Of a stretch of DNA of 51,134 bases, positions 41,740 to 51,134 are shown one piece after another (positions within the stretch are counted from its first letter, which is position 1; each line of letters opens with the position of its first letter). Position numbers and translations under genes: made by a program. The notes beneath the pieces are model-generated. The model was not told where the DNA came from. It worked only from the letters and a program-made list of their open reading frames with translations, and ran no database searches. Origin of the DNA: Clostridium sp. (lineage in GTDB: Bacteria > Bacillota > Clostridia > Clostridiales > Clostridiaceae); the NCBI RefSeq assembly GCF_016650035.1, contig NZ_JAENWM010000018.1, positions 1-51,134 of the forward strand, read 5' to 3'.

Positions 41740-43047
41740 ATGAATTTTCTTTTATCATTTCATAAACGTTTTTGGGTTATTGAAACTATCTGTTTATTAC
41801 TAATTGGTACTGTAGTTTTGTTTTATTTTCAGATGTTTTCTATGAGTATTGCTCTATCAGAAATAATCTCTATTGGAGTATTTATTGGATTGTTTATTTA
41901 TCGTGGTATTTATAAACATGATTATATTTTTCCGGCTTTCTCAAAACGTATATTTGGGGCACTATTTATTTTTGGAATTTATTACATTATACTTTCGGGT
42001 ATACGGTTAATACTGCATTTACCAGTTTTAGATTCATCGTGGTCAATAAGATCAATAATGTTTGGTTCAGCGATTTTTTTTATAATGGATGAATACAAAC
42101 CAAAAGTAGACTTGCTATTAATTGGAGCAATAATTGTTTTTTCTGCATTAAATACACGGGAATTAATTGATTGTTTTAGATTTTCCGATATTCGCTCATT
42201 GAAATTTTTGAATAATATAAATATATATGTCTACGTATGTATTATGCTTATTCCTTTTGCGGTATGGGCAATAAAACAAGGTAAGCAAAAGTCATTACCA
42301 TCATTTATTTCCACGATTGCATATGCAAATATGGGAACGAGTATGGTTATTGCATTTCTTTCTGGGGGCCGCTTAGGCTGGTTAGTTATGGGAGCGGTAG
42401 TGGGAGCATCATTTCTTTTGATATTTGGTTATAAGTGGAATTCATTTAAACTGATTTTATCATTTATGATAGTATGTATTTTTGTTACTATAATTGCTTC
42501 ATCGCTAAATTTCAAGCAATCTCGTAGTAATGTATATAGATCATTTTCTGTTATTCTAACTAAGATACCTGGGCTATCGGATCATGAATCTGTGGGTAAG
42601 AAAGAAGTTATTGCAACTACTGATGCAAGTAATAATATACGGAAAATATACTGGGAGAGGGGATGGAACTTAATAAAAAAGAGCCCTATTCTTGGACCTG
42701 GTACATACGGTGTAGCATATAAGCAAATATCGCCTACAGAAAGGTTGCCACAGCCTGCCCATAACTTCATACTTGAAGCTTGGATGGGATGGGGATTGAT
42801 AGGCTTAATATTATACTTAATAGGTTTGTTTTCTGCCTTTTATTATGTAATAGTGAAATTAAAGAACATTCCAAAGCCAATGCGGTTTTGTTGTCTTATT
42901 CCTATTAGTGCATCAATCGTCGTAAGTTTGTTTCAACCTTTTATGCCTTTACTTTTTCCACCAACATATATCATGTGGTTTAGTCTGGGGTTTGCAGCAG
43001 TGGCAGATCACTATTATAAGCCCGGAGAAACTAGTAACCACAACTAA
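41740..43047 (+). CDS. O-antigen ligase/polymerase family membrane protein
   Basis: A 435-residue polytopic protein with the Wzy_C pattern: FLSGGRLGWLVMGA in a membrane segment and the outer-loop ILGPGTYGV and PAHNFILEAWMGWGLIG with the conserved His. About 11-12 hydrophobic segments. It lies 180 bases after the glycosyltransferase gene, with no strong terminator between. As the last gene before the second tar cassette it could polymerise the L-FucNAc-containing unit or ligate it to a surface acceptor. Confidence 0.83.
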   Translation: MNFLLSFHKRFWVIETICLLLIGTVVLFYFQMFSMSIALSEIISIGVFIGLFIYRGIYKHDYIFPAFSKRIFGALFIFGIYYIILSGIRLILHLPVLDSSWSIRSIMFGSAIFFIMDEYKPKVDLLLIGAIIVFSALNTRELIDCFRFSDIRSLKFLNNINIYVYVCIMLIPFAVWAIKQGKQKSLPSFISTIAYANMGTSMVIAFLSGGRLGWLVMGAVVGASFLLIFGYKWNSFKLILSFMIVCIFVTIIASSLNFKQSRSNVYRSFSVILTKIPGLSDHESVGKKEVIATTDASNNIRKIYWERGWNLIKKSPILGPGTYGVAYKQISPTERLPQPAHNFILEAWMGWGLIGLILYLIGLFSAFYYVIVKLKNIPKPMRFCCLIPISASIVVSLFQPFMPLLFPPTYIMWFSLGFAAVADHYYKPGETSNHN

Positions 43048-43088
43048 TTTTTGGGGGATATACATCACAAATTAAGGAGAGAATAACT

Positions 43089-44168
43089 TTGAAAAAAAGA
43101 ATATTATTAACATCTCAAACTGAGGATAATATAAAGGCTTTGTATAATTATTATGAAAGAAATATTAAAAAAAATCGGCCTGATATTATAGTTGAATATA
43201 GTAGTTTTTATAAGTATAGAAACATTAAAATTCTACACTATATTATAAGAGCAAGTCAAATGTTAAAGAATTATTCTGTTGTTGTTTCTGATTATACAAC
43301 TAGTGTTTTTTCTAAAGCTAGAGATGGTATTTTTATGAGCCATGGATACGGTACTAAAAAGACTCCAGGAAATAATGAAGTTAATAATGAAAAAACAATG
43401 GATATATTTAAGAATATCAGAACTAACATAAAAAATGTAGTAACGCTTTCAGATAGGGACAGTACATATTTTTTAAGATCCACTGAACTTGACAAAAATC
43501 CGCTTCCTAATTACATGCCACTTGGATTACCAAGGAATGATATGTTATTTGACGGGGAGTATATTTCTACCTGTAGAGAAAAATTTGATATCAAATATAA
43601 TACTAAAGATAAAAAAATCCTGTTATTTTGTCCAACTTGGAGGGGTTATAAAATAGAAAAGGAATTTCCTTTTACAGAAGTTGATTGGTTAAGGCTTGAT
43701 AAGTTTATGGGGGAGAATAACTTTAAAATGATTTATCGGCCCCACTATTTAGAGAGACTAATAGATGATAAGGTCTTTGATGATATGACGAACATTGTAA
43801 CCATAGATTTTGATGAACAAATGTCCACTCAAAGTATCCTTGCAGTAACTGATATGCTACTCACTGATTATAGCTCAATTTATGTGGACTATTTAGTGTT
43901 AAATAGACCAATTTGTTTTTTGCCATATGATAAAGTACAGTTTGATGAAGAGAGAGGCTTAGCTATAAATTTTACTAATGACTTAGATACACCAGGTCCT
44001 AAGTTAGAGAACATGGATGATTTAATAAATTATATGAACGATACTTACAATGATGACAAATATATAGACATTAGAAAAGCTGCTCAAAAAAACTTCTATA
44101 GTTTCCTAGATGGGAATAGCTGTAAAAGGGTATGGAATTTAATAATAGGTTTTGTAGATAAAAAATAG
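43089..44168 (+). CDS. CDP-glycerol/CDP-ribitol phosphotransferase (TarL-like), cassette copy B
   Basis: A 359-residue paralogue of the protein at 6733: same length, no gaps, about 52 substitutions by eye (roughly 85% identity). The SHGYGTKK, YRPHY and LLTDYSSIYVDY motifs are unchanged. It starts with TTG instead of ATG, after AAGGAGAG. Differences cluster in residues 80-165 and at the C-terminus, leaving the CDP-alditol binding core intact, so both copies should be active. Confidence 0.87.
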   Translation: MKKRILLTSQTEDNIKALYNYYERNIKKNRPDIIVEYSSFYKYRNIKILHYIIRASQMLKNYSVVVSDYTTSVFSKARDGIFMSHGYGTKKTPGNNEVNNEKTMDIFKNIRTNIKNVVTLSDRDSTYFLRSTELDKNPLPNYMPLGLPRNDMLFDGEYISTCREKFDIKYNTKDKKILLFCPTWRGYKIEKEFPFTEVDWLRLDKFMGENNFKMIYRPHYLERLIDDKVFDDMTNIVTIDFDEQMSTQSILAVTDMLLTDYSSIYVDYLVLNRPICFLPYDKVQFDEERGLAINFTNDLDTPGPKLENMDDLINYMNDTYNDDKYIDIRKAAQKNFYSFLDGNSCKRVWNLIIGFVDKK

Positions 44169-44181
44169 GAGGTAGATATTA

Positions 44182-44892
44182 ATGAATATTGCTATTATAC
44201 TTGCAGGTGGAAAAGGTACTAGAATGGGTATAGTTGATCAACCTAAGCAATTTATTGATATATATGGTAAACCGATAGTTGTACACACAATTGAAGCATT
44301 TGATATACATGAGCAAATAGATGCAATAGCTGTGGTTTGCCTTAAAGAATGGCATGAAGATATAAAGATATGGACTAGAAAATTCGAACTCAATAAAGTA
44401 AAATGGATAGTTGACGGTGGAGAAACAAGGCAGGAATCCGTTTTAAATGGTCTAAGGGCAATTGAGGAAGATGTAAAACCTGACGATATTGTAGTTATTC
44501 ATGATGCTGCAAGACCACTTATTTCACATAGGATAATAGTTGGGAACATTGAAGGAGCTAAAGAGTATGGTGCAGTAGATACTGTTATTCCTACTTCAGA
44601 CACTATAATTCAGAGTGTTGACGATAACACTATATCTTCAATACCTGTGAGGAAAGAATTGTACATAGGGCAAACTCCTCAAAGCTTTAAATATTCAACT
44701 ATATTAGAGGCTCATGAAAGTGCAGCAAAATCTAATCTTCAGGATTCTACTGATGACTGTAGATTAGTACTTAATTATGGAAAAAAAGTTCATCTAGTAA
44801 CAGGAGATAAACTAAATTTTAAAATTACTACAATGGAAGATTTACTTCTACTGAAATCAATAATTAAAATGAGTAAATTGGAGCGAATATAA
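44182..44892 (+). CDS. tarI: D-ribitol-5-phosphate cytidylyltransferase (TarI), cassette copy B
   Basis: A 236-residue near-duplicate of the protein at 7826 with seven differences, four of them in a short stretch around residues 175-190 and none in the CTP loop or HDAARPL. The upstream 13 bases, including AGGAGG, match copy A exactly. It overlaps the following tarJ by TAATG as in copy A. Confidence 0.9.
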   Translation: MNIAIILAGGKGTRMGIVDQPKQFIDIYGKPIVVHTIEAFDIHEQIDAIAVVCLKEWHEDIKIWTRKFELNKVKWIVDGGETRQESVLNGLRAIEEDVKPDDIVVIHDAARPLISHRIIVGNIEGAKEYGAVDTVIPTSDTIIQSVDDNTISSIPVRKELYIGQTPQSFKYSTILEAHESAAKSNLQDSTDDCRLVLNYGKKVHLVTGDKLNFKITTMEDLLLLKSIIKMSKLERI

Positions 44893-45941
44893 TGTTAACT
44901 AGAGGTTTTAAAATAGTTCAGTCTAAGAGATTTGAAGTTTACATAGAAGATTTAGAAGTAAATGTAGGAGATGCAGTAGTAAAGATTAATACAGCGGCTG
45001 TATGTAAAGCCGATTTAAGATATTATCTAGGTACTAGAGATGCTCGAACACTTGATCTTAAATACCCAATAAATCTAATACATGAAGCTATAGGAACAAT
45101 AGTTAAAGATCCTACCAATACTTTTGAAAAGGGAGATAAGGTTGCCCTAGTGCCAAATATTATGCCTTTAACTGAAAATCAGGACGAGAGTGAACACGCA
45201 CTATGTGCAAATAAAAGACTAGGAGAAAACTATTCACCTAAGGCATTATTTGCATCAAGTACTTATAATGGATACTCTAAAGATTATATTGCATATCCAG
45301 CCCGCAATCTTGTTAAGATAGATAATACTATTGACTCTAATATTGCGGTGTTTGCAGAACTTATTTCTGTGGCCAATACAGCAATTCGTAGAATAGTATT
45401 AAAAGATGAAGATATTGTAGGCATTTGGGGTGATGGGATACTAGGGTATATATTATGCTCAGTGCTCAAACAGTTACATAAGGGACATATTATAGTGATA
45501 GGACACAATAAAGAGAAACTAGATATGTTTGAAGGGGTAGAAACACTTCTAGCCAGTGATCCAAGCATTAAGAAGAAAAAGATTAATGTTGCTTTTGAAT
45601 GTATTGGTGGCATAGCTGCACAAGGTGGAATTGAACAGATTTTGAGCACTGTAATCCCAGGGTCTAAATTAGTTTTAGCAGGAGTATCAGAAAATCCTGT
45701 AGAAATTAATACCCGTAAGATATTAGAAAAGGGATTAGCAATTTATGGAGTTACAAGGAGCAACGTAGAAGATTTTAAAGTTGCAGCAAGTTTACTTAAA
45801 AAACCAGATTTTAGATCAGATATTTCGAAACTAATCATAGATGCAGAACCTATCTATGGAATTAAAGATTATTATAGAGTATTCGAAGCAGAGGCAGAAA
45901 GTAAACAACTTGGGAAACATATTATGAATTTCAAATTTTAA
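44892..45941 (+). CDS. tarJ: Ribulose-5-phosphate reductase (TarJ), cassette copy B
   Basis: A 349-residue near-duplicate of the protein at 8536 with about 19 substitutions (roughly 95% identity). The CKADLRYY and GIWGDGILG segments are identical. The 17-base spacer to the flippase gene is nearly the same as in copy A. Confidence 0.88.
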   Translation: MLTRGFKIVQSKRFEVYIEDLEVNVGDAVVKINTAAVCKADLRYYLGTRDARTLDLKYPINLIHEAIGTIVKDPTNTFEKGDKVALVPNIMPLTENQDESEHALCANKRLGENYSPKALFASSTYNGYSKDYIAYPARNLVKIDNTIDSNIAVFAELISVANTAIRRIVLKDEDIVGIWGDGILGYILCSVLKQLHKGHIIVIGHNKEKLDMFEGVETLLASDPSIKKKKINVAFECIGGIAAQGGIEQILSTVIPGSKLVLAGVSENPVEINTRKILEKGLAIYGVTRSNVEDFKVAASLLKKPDFRSDISKLIIDAEPIYGIKDYYRVFEAEAESKQLGKHIMNFKF

Positions 45942-45958
45942 AGCAAAGAGGAAATTAA

Positions 45959-47353
45959 ATGAATATAAATAAATCACTTAGAGTAATATTTGTAGAGTTT
46001 TTAGGGATATTGATTGGCGTATTGAGTGCACTCGTGATACCAAAGGTTTTTGATATACAATCTTATGCTTATTTAAAGACATTTACACTATATATCACAT
46101 ATGCAGGAATGCTCCATTTTGGATTTTCAGATGGAATGTATTTAATATTAGGTGGTAAAGATATAACAGATATAAAAAGAGAGAAAATAAAAGGTTATTT
46201 CTATGTTATGTTAAAGATAGTAACAGCTGTAGTAGCATTGTTGATAGTCATATCAATATTTATTATAAAAGATATGGTGTTTAGATGTTTTGTATTTTAT
46301 ATCTTACCGTTTCAAGTTGTGTTATTTATTTCTCTATTATATAGAGCTACAGGTGAGTTCAACAAATATGTAGTAATAAGAATAGCGCAAAATATAGTAA
46401 ATTTAATATCTATTCTTGCAGTCATATTAATCATAAAGTCACCAATTTTATATATGAGGATTCAAGTTATTGGAAATATAGTTATGGCAATAGTTGGTGG
46501 AGCTATAATTATTTTTTCAACAAAAAAGGCAGAAAAAATAGGACACTTAGAAATAAAAGCAATAACAAGTATGGGTTTTACTATAATGATAGCAAATGCT
46601 GTAAGCCTTCTATTTATTACTTTAGATAGATGGTTTGTTAAAATAAAATTTACAGTTGATGATTTCGCATACTATTCTTTTGCGGTATCAATGTTAAGCT
46701 TATTTTTAGTTTTAATAAATTCAATTACAGTTTTATTTTATCCTTATTTAGCAAGAAACAAGGGAGATGCGAAAGTCGTCTCAAAAGTTAAAAAATATAT
46801 TATATTAATATGCACGTTTGCACCTGCTGGTTATTTTGTATTGGAATTTATAGTGAATAACTTTCTAAAACAATATACACCATCACTAGAAATACTAGGA
46901 ATATTGATAATTGGGATACCATTCATTACCTTAACAAATGTTTTGTATGCAAATCTTTATAAAGTAGGGAAAAGGGGCAAGGAATATTTAATTGTAGCCT
47001 CTAAAATGGTAGCATTAGCATTTATATTAAATGCATTTGCGACATACGTATTAAATAATCCCGTAATGATTGCATATGGAACACTTATTACATTAGTTGT
47101 ATGGTATATATATTCTTCATTTGATTTTGAAGGATTAAAAATACACAAAAATGAGATAATTCATTTTATTGTATATTTAGTTTGTTATCAAACAGTTAAA
47201 ATAATTCCTGTTCCATCATTACTTAAAGCATTTATGTTCTTAATAAGTATGTTAATTTCAGAATGCATTTTATTTAATTCTGATTTGAAATATATTATAT
47301 CTATGGTGAAGAATAGGAAAAACACTAAAGAAACCAAAAAACTTAAGAAATAG
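45959..47353 (+). CDS. Polysaccharide flippase (Wzx/MATE-like), cassette copy B
   Basis: A 464-residue polytopic protein, paralogue of the one at 9603 but much more diverged (roughly 70-75% by eye). Long conserved blocks remain, such as MGFTIMIANAVSLLF and DRWFVKIKFTVDDFA. The C-terminus is replaced by a Lys-rich tail (KKLKK). It may have been selected for a different lipid-linked substrate than copy A. Confidence 0.85.
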   Translation: MNINKSLRVIFVEFLGILIGVLSALVIPKVFDIQSYAYLKTFTLYITYAGMLHFGFSDGMYLILGGKDITDIKREKIKGYFYVMLKIVTAVVALLIVISIFIIKDMVFRCFVFYILPFQVVLFISLLYRATGEFNKYVVIRIAQNIVNLISILAVILIIKSPILYMRIQVIGNIVMAIVGGAIIIFSTKKAEKIGHLEIKAITSMGFTIMIANAVSLLFITLDRWFVKIKFTVDDFAYYSFAVSMLSLFLVLINSITVLFYPYLARNKGDAKVVSKVKKYIILICTFAPAGYFVLEFIVNNFLKQYTPSLEILGILIIGIPFITLTNVLYANLYKVGKRGKEYLIVASKMVALAFILNAFATYVLNNPVMIAYGTLITLVVWYIYSSFDFEGLKIHKNEIIHFIVYLVCYQTVKIIPVPSLLKAFMFLISMLISECILFNSDLKYIISMVKNRKNTKETKKLKK

Positions 47354-47399
47354 GAACAAAAGAAATGTTTCTAAACTTGAATAGAAAGAAGAGTGCAAA

Positions 47400-48491
47400 A
47401 TGGAGCTTAGAGAATTAGATACATTTGAAAAAATATCAATCTTAATACCAGCTTATAATCCAGATAATAAACTGATAATTTTAGTAAACAATCTTATAAA
47501 CGCAGGATTTATAAATATTAGCATAGTGGATGATGGTAGTAGTGAGGAATATAAGCCGATTTTTAATCAGTTGGAACATATGACAAAGTGCCATATCTTA
47601 ATTCATGCTGTGAATATGGGGAAAGGTAGAGCACTTAAAACAGGATTTAATTATTTTCTAAACAATTGTGGAGAATGTGTTGGTATTGTTACAGCTGATG
47701 CTGATGGTCAACACAGTATTGAAGATATTATAAGGGTATCGCAGAAACTAATAGATAACCCTGACAAACTTATATTAGGGTCCAGGAACTTTTCAAAATC
47801 AAATATCCCTTTCAGAAGCAGGTTTGGGAATGTTTTGACCAGAAAAATGTTTAGTTTTCTGGCTGGAATAAAAGTTAGAGACACCCAAACTGGACTTCGA
47901 GCTATTTCTTATGATTTTGCATTGGATTTAATGAGTGTTCATGGAGAAAGATTTGAATATGAGACCAATATGCTACTTGAATGCAAAAATCAAGATATTG
48001 CTATAGATGAAGTGTGTATTGACACGATTTATATAGAAGAAAATAAATCATCTCATTTTAATCCGCTTGTAGATTCAATAAAAATCTATGGTGTTTTCTT
48101 TAAGTTTATATCATCATCATTTTTATCTTTTATTTTAGACATTTTTTTATTTTCAATGTTTGCAAAACTTCTTCATAACCTAACACCGGGATATTTCATT
48201 CTATTATCAACTATTGGTGCAAGAGTTATGTCTTCATTATTTAATTATAATGTAAATAAAAACGCAGTATTTAAACACAAAGCTATTGATAAAATGGTGT
48301 TAGTTAGATATTATATTTTATGTGTAACTTTAATGCTTATATCAGGGTTAAGTGTATCAGCAACTTGGTTTATTTTTAAGAGCTCTGAGGTCCTAATCAA
48401 AGTGGTAATAGATAGTATTTTGTCCCTTATGAGTTATAAAGTTCAAAAGGAATGGGTTTTTGGTAAAAAATATGTTTCAAAGAAATTATAA
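47400..48491 (+). CDS. GT2 glycosyltransferase fused to a GtrA domain
   Basis: A 363-residue protein. Residues 1-230 form a dolichol-phosphate-mannose-synthase-like GT2 domain: ILIPAYN, DDGS (44-47), GKGRALKTGF and the DAD metal site in TADADGQH (100-102). Residues 235-363 form a GtrA-like domain with four membrane segments and the ARVMSSLFNYNVNKNAVFK signature. The pair probably makes and flips an undecaprenyl-phosphate-linked sugar that the next, GT-C-like, protein uses outside the membrane, as in GtrA/GtrB systems. Confidence 0.88.
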   Translation: MELRELDTFEKISILIPAYNPDNKLIILVNNLINAGFINISIVDDGSSEEYKPIFNQLEHMTKCHILIHAVNMGKGRALKTGFNYFLNNCGECVGIVTADADGQHSIEDIIRVSQKLIDNPDKLILGSRNFSKSNIPFRSRFGNVLTRKMFSFLAGIKVRDTQTGLRAISYDFALDLMSVHGERFEYETNMLLECKNQDIAIDEVCIDTIYIEENKSSHFNPLVDSIKIYGVFFKFISSSFLSFILDIFLFSMFAKLLHNLTPGYFILLSTIGARVMSSLFNYNVNKNAVFKHKAIDKMVLVRYYILCVTLMLISGLSVSATWFIFKSSEVLIKVVIDSILSLMSYKVQKEWVFGKKYVSKKL

Positions 48492-48521
48492 TATGTTAAA
48501 TTTGAAAGGAGCCATAAACAT

Positions 48522-50444
48522 ATGTATTTACTATTTATCTTTGCACTATTATGCTCAGGAGCTGCTATAATTTCTTTGAAATTTGATAAAAAAATTGAAG
48601 AAACCTTCTCATTATGGATCTTTTTAATAATTTTAATCTTATATTTATTTGGATTATTAGGTTTCCTGAAAATTGGAGTATATAGTGTAATTGCAATAGG
48701 GGTAGTTAGTATGTTTTTTTGCTGTTACTCTATTTATTCTAATAGACAAAATTTTATAAAAAATGTTATGACACCGGGGTTTGCAATGTTTATAGTATTC
48801 TTCGTGTTAGCATGGTGGGCACAAAAAGGAAGAATGCTTACATCTTGGGATGAATTTTCACATTGGGGAACTGTAGTTAAAAATATGTACATACTCGATG
48901 CACTTGGCAATCATCCAGATGCAACTACTGTATTCAGGGGGTACCCTCCTGCAACTGCATTGTTTGAATATTTATGGATGAAACTATCTGGAAATTTTAC
49001 AGAGGGTAACTTATATATGGCTATGAACATATTATATTTTTCATTAATGATACCTGTATTTAGTAATATAAGATGGAAAAATGCTAGCAAGATAGTTATC
49101 AGATTTATATTAATATTAATACTCCCTTTGGCATTCTTCCAGGATTTTTATAGTATTATAATGGTAGATGCAATACTAGGAGTTATGTTCGCTTATATTC
49201 TCATTACTTATTATGTAAATGAAATGAGTACTTTTAAAATTATCAACATAAGTTTAGCATTATTTGTATTAACCATTACAAAAGCATCCGGATTTGGTCT
49301 CGCAATTATATCTATTATAGTAATTGCGTTAGATCTTATATTTGTAAAAAGACAGGAGTTAAAGAAATACATTAAACAGGATAAGAAAATTAATACTGTT
49401 AAAAGAATTGTATTAGTCTTGTGTCCTATAATCTTCGCTTTATTATCAAAATATTCATGGTCCATATATATTAAAATTACTAAAACAAATGAGGCTTGGA
49501 ATACAAGTGAAATTAGCCTCTTAAATATTAAAAGTTTGTTTAATGGAAATGCTCCACATTACCAAATGGCAACAATAAAGAACTTTATCAACGCCTTCTC
49601 GGAGCTTTTTTTAACTGACTACACGCTTAAGTTATCATTTATGAGTTGGATTGTGTTACTTATAGTAATTTCTATTATACTAATCCAATTTATTTGTAAT
49701 GATAGTGAAAGAAGTCGATTTAAATTAGCAACTATTAGTTTATTTATGGGAAGTGCAATATACACACTCTCTTTACTTATTTTATATGTTTTTACATATT
49801 CAGAGTATGAGGCTACTAAATTAGCTTCTTATTCAAGATATTCAGGTACCTATCTCCTAGGAGTCTTAATTTTTCTTGTTATGACTATAAGTTTTAAAGA
49901 GCAAAGGTGCATTACTAAATTTAAGGTAGCAATTTCTAGTTGCATATTATTATCGTTATTATTAAATATAAAAGTAACTCCAGTTATTAATTGTTTCTTA
50001 TTAGGACCCTACAATACAAAGGGTACAATAACATTACGTGCATCTTATGCGCCTATTACAAAGATAAAACAGGTAGTAAACAGTAAAACTGATAAGTTGT
50101 ATTTTATTTCTGTTGCAGATAATGGGTTTGATTTTTGGGTGAGCAGATATAATATAACACCTATAAAAACTAATTTGAATTCAGATAGTTGGAGTCTTGG
50201 TAAACCTTATTATAAGGGAGACATTTGGACTAAAGATATTGATGTAGATGTGTGGGCTGAGGAACTAAAAAGTGACTACACCTACGTGTATATTTACAGA
50301 ACTAATGACACTTTCAATAAAAGATATGGTGAGATTTTTGAGGGTGGAAGTACATCAATTAAAAACGATACACTGTATTATGTGAAGTTAGGGGCCACCC
50401 ACGTGGCAAGAGGCATGCTGATTAAGGTGGAAATTGGGAATTAA
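48522..50444 (+). CDS. Large membrane protein, probable GT-C glycosyltransferase
   Basis: A 640-residue protein with about 12 membrane segments and a C-terminal soluble region of some 120 residues. The loop after the early segments holds WDEFSHWG (109-116), where the Asp-Glu pair fits the catalytic acidic motif of GT-C enzymes that use polyprenyl-phosphate sugars. Placed 30 bases after the GT2-GtrA gene, it is a natural candidate for the enzyme that adds that sugar to a glycan outside. No named family recognised with certainty. Confidence 0.65.
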   Translation: MYLLFIFALLCSGAAIISLKFDKKIEETFSLWIFLIILILYLFGLLGFLKIGVYSVIAIGVVSMFFCCYSIYSNRQNFIKNVMTPGFAMFIVFFVLAWWAQKGRMLTSWDEFSHWGTVVKNMYILDALGNHPDATTVFRGYPPATALFEYLWMKLSGNFTEGNLYMAMNILYFSLMIPVFSNIRWKNASKIVIRFILILILPLAFFQDFYSIIMVDAILGVMFAYILITYYVNEMSTFKIINISLALFVLTITKASGFGLAIISIIVIALDLIFVKRQELKKYIKQDKKINTVKRIVLVLCPIIFALLSKYSWSIYIKITKTNEAWNTSEISLLNIKSLFNGNAPHYQMATIKNFINAFSELFLTDYTLKLSFMSWIVLLIVISIILIQFICNDSERSRFKLATISLFMGSAIYTLSLLILYVFTYSEYEATKLASYSRYSGTYLLGVLIFLVMTISFKEQRCITKFKVAISSCILLSLLLNIKVTPVINCFLLGPYNTKGTITLRASYAPITKIKQVVNSKTDKLYFISVADNGFDFWVSRYNITPIKTNLNSDSWSLGKPYYKGDIWTKDIDVDVWAEELKSDYTYVYIYRTNDTFNKRYGEIFEGGSTSIKNDTLYYVKLGATHVARGMLIKVEIGN

Positions 50445-50645
50445 TAATTTAATTATAGATGAATAAAATATAGGGTCGAATTCTTAATAATAGAGGTGTA
50501 TTTTAGGAGATAAGTTTGGAATGTTCACACAGTGTTGGTAAGTTGTAAAATGAAATGACCATATAACAAAAAAATAAAGACTCAAGAGAAAAACTCTAGT
50601 ACAATGTTAAGTGACTAAACCAACACAAGTACAGGAGGATTTCAA

Positions 50646-51023
50646 ATGAGTTAATTAAATTTTATCACAGTAAGCAAAAAAGGTAAACACCTTACCTATG
50701 AGGAACGTATAAAGTTGGAAACACTATACAAGTTGGGGCTAAATTAAAGATGCATAGCAGAGCAAATAGGTGGTCGGTGCGAACGTGCAATAAGGCGTGA
50801 AATTACTAAAGGAATGGTAGTACAATTTAACATTACGAAGGCAGTACAGTGCAGAGGTTGGACAACTAGAACATGACAGACAAGGCACGGAAAAGGACCT
50901 GCACTAAAAATGGGAAAAGACCACAAATTGGTGAAGTATTTAGAAAATGCCATTGGTCAAAATGGTGAATCTCCCTACGCAGCAATTCAAAATATTAGAG
51001 TACTCACGGAAACTAATAAATAA
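50646..51023 (+). pseudogene. Decayed IS30-family transposase (N-terminal part)
   Basis: One frame from the ATG at 50646 (after AGGAGG) reads like an IS30 transposase: TYEERIKLETLYKLGLN, a helix-turn-helix with IAEQIGG and RAIRREITKG, then GPALKMGKDHKLVKYLE and SPYAAIQNI. It is broken by in-frame stops at 50652, 50745 and 50874 and ends at 51021-51023, without the DDE catalytic domain. It marks the right edge of the glycan island. Confidence 0.8.
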
Positions 51024-51134
51024 AACTTGAATTTGTTTTGAGTTGTATAGAATTATAAAATTTAATGATATTAGAGCGGTTTGTAATAAAAACAGGTATA
51101 GCAAACAAGCCTGCACGGTGCAAGAATTTTTAAA

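Noticed and set aside
1-51134. CRISPR arrays, tRNA or rRNA genes
   Set aside because: No regularly spaced short repeats with unique spacers and no tRNA- or rRNA-like sequence were seen on reading through.

Overview
The window is AT-rich, strongly plus-strand coding DNA with strong purine-rich ribosome-binding sites and several GTG/TTG starts. Protein families and layout point to a Clostridium (sensu stricto) or close relative; this is inference, as no rRNA or core marker gene is present. Most of the window is a surface-glycan biosynthesis island. Its left end carries an IS110-family element and its right end a decayed IS30-family transposase.

Layout. (1) 1-6.6 kb is accessory DNA: an IS110-type transposase with an altered catalytic residue, a structured non-coding stretch, a surface-protein remnant, and three copies (plus a partial fourth) of a 170-195 bp repeat interleaved with an AAA/DUF4143 ATPase gene and a small coiled-coil gene. 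A damaged DUF3990/DUF3791-type module and a serine recombinase flanked by short direct repeats follow. (2) 6.7-11.0 kb holds a four-gene cassette: CDP-alditol phosphotransferase, tarI, tarJ, flippase. (3) 11.2-13.8 kb is a reverse-strand islet: XRE regulator, DnaD-like protein, sigma factor, DUF1659, DUF2922. (4) 14.0-21.7 kb holds rfbA, rfbB, an O-antigen ligase/polymerase, a polysialyltransferase-like glycosyltransferase, a Wzy-like polymerase and a MurJ/MviN-type flippase. (5) 21.7-30.5 kb encodes an apparently complete CMP-legionaminic acid-type pathway (CBS-nucleotidyltransferase, dehydratase, aminotransferase, acetyltransferase, synthase, hydrolysing epimerase, CMP transferase) with two Gfo/Idh/MocA proteins inserted. 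(6) 30.5-32.0 kb encodes a secreted protein of four near-identical ~103-residue repeats. (7) 32.4-43.0 kb is a capsule/O-unit operon: EpsC/CapD-like dehydratase, initiating sugar transferase, epimerase, WbuB-like transferase, CapE-CapF-CapG for UDP-L-FucNAc, another glycosyltransferase and an O-antigen ligase. (8) 43.1-47.4 kb is a second, diverged copy of the cassette in (2). (9) 47.4-50.4 kb holds a GT2-GtrA fusion and a GT-C-like membrane protein, followed by the IS30 remnant.

How it fits together. The genes supply activated sugars (CDP-ribitol, dTDP-4-keto-6-deoxyglucose, CMP-legionaminate-like sugar, UDP-L-FucNAc), an initiating transferase, several glycosyltransferases, three flippases and three polymerase/ligase-type membrane proteins. 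That is more export and polymerisation machinery than one glycan needs, so the locus may make two or more surface polymers or be a mosaic of merged loci. The most unusual features are the two direct copies of the tar/flippase cassette about 36 kb apart, the repeat-gene-repeat-gene-repeat array with a nearby serine recombinase, the IS110 element with its nested-stem non-coding region, and a Gfo/Idh/MocA paralogue that has lost its signature residues.
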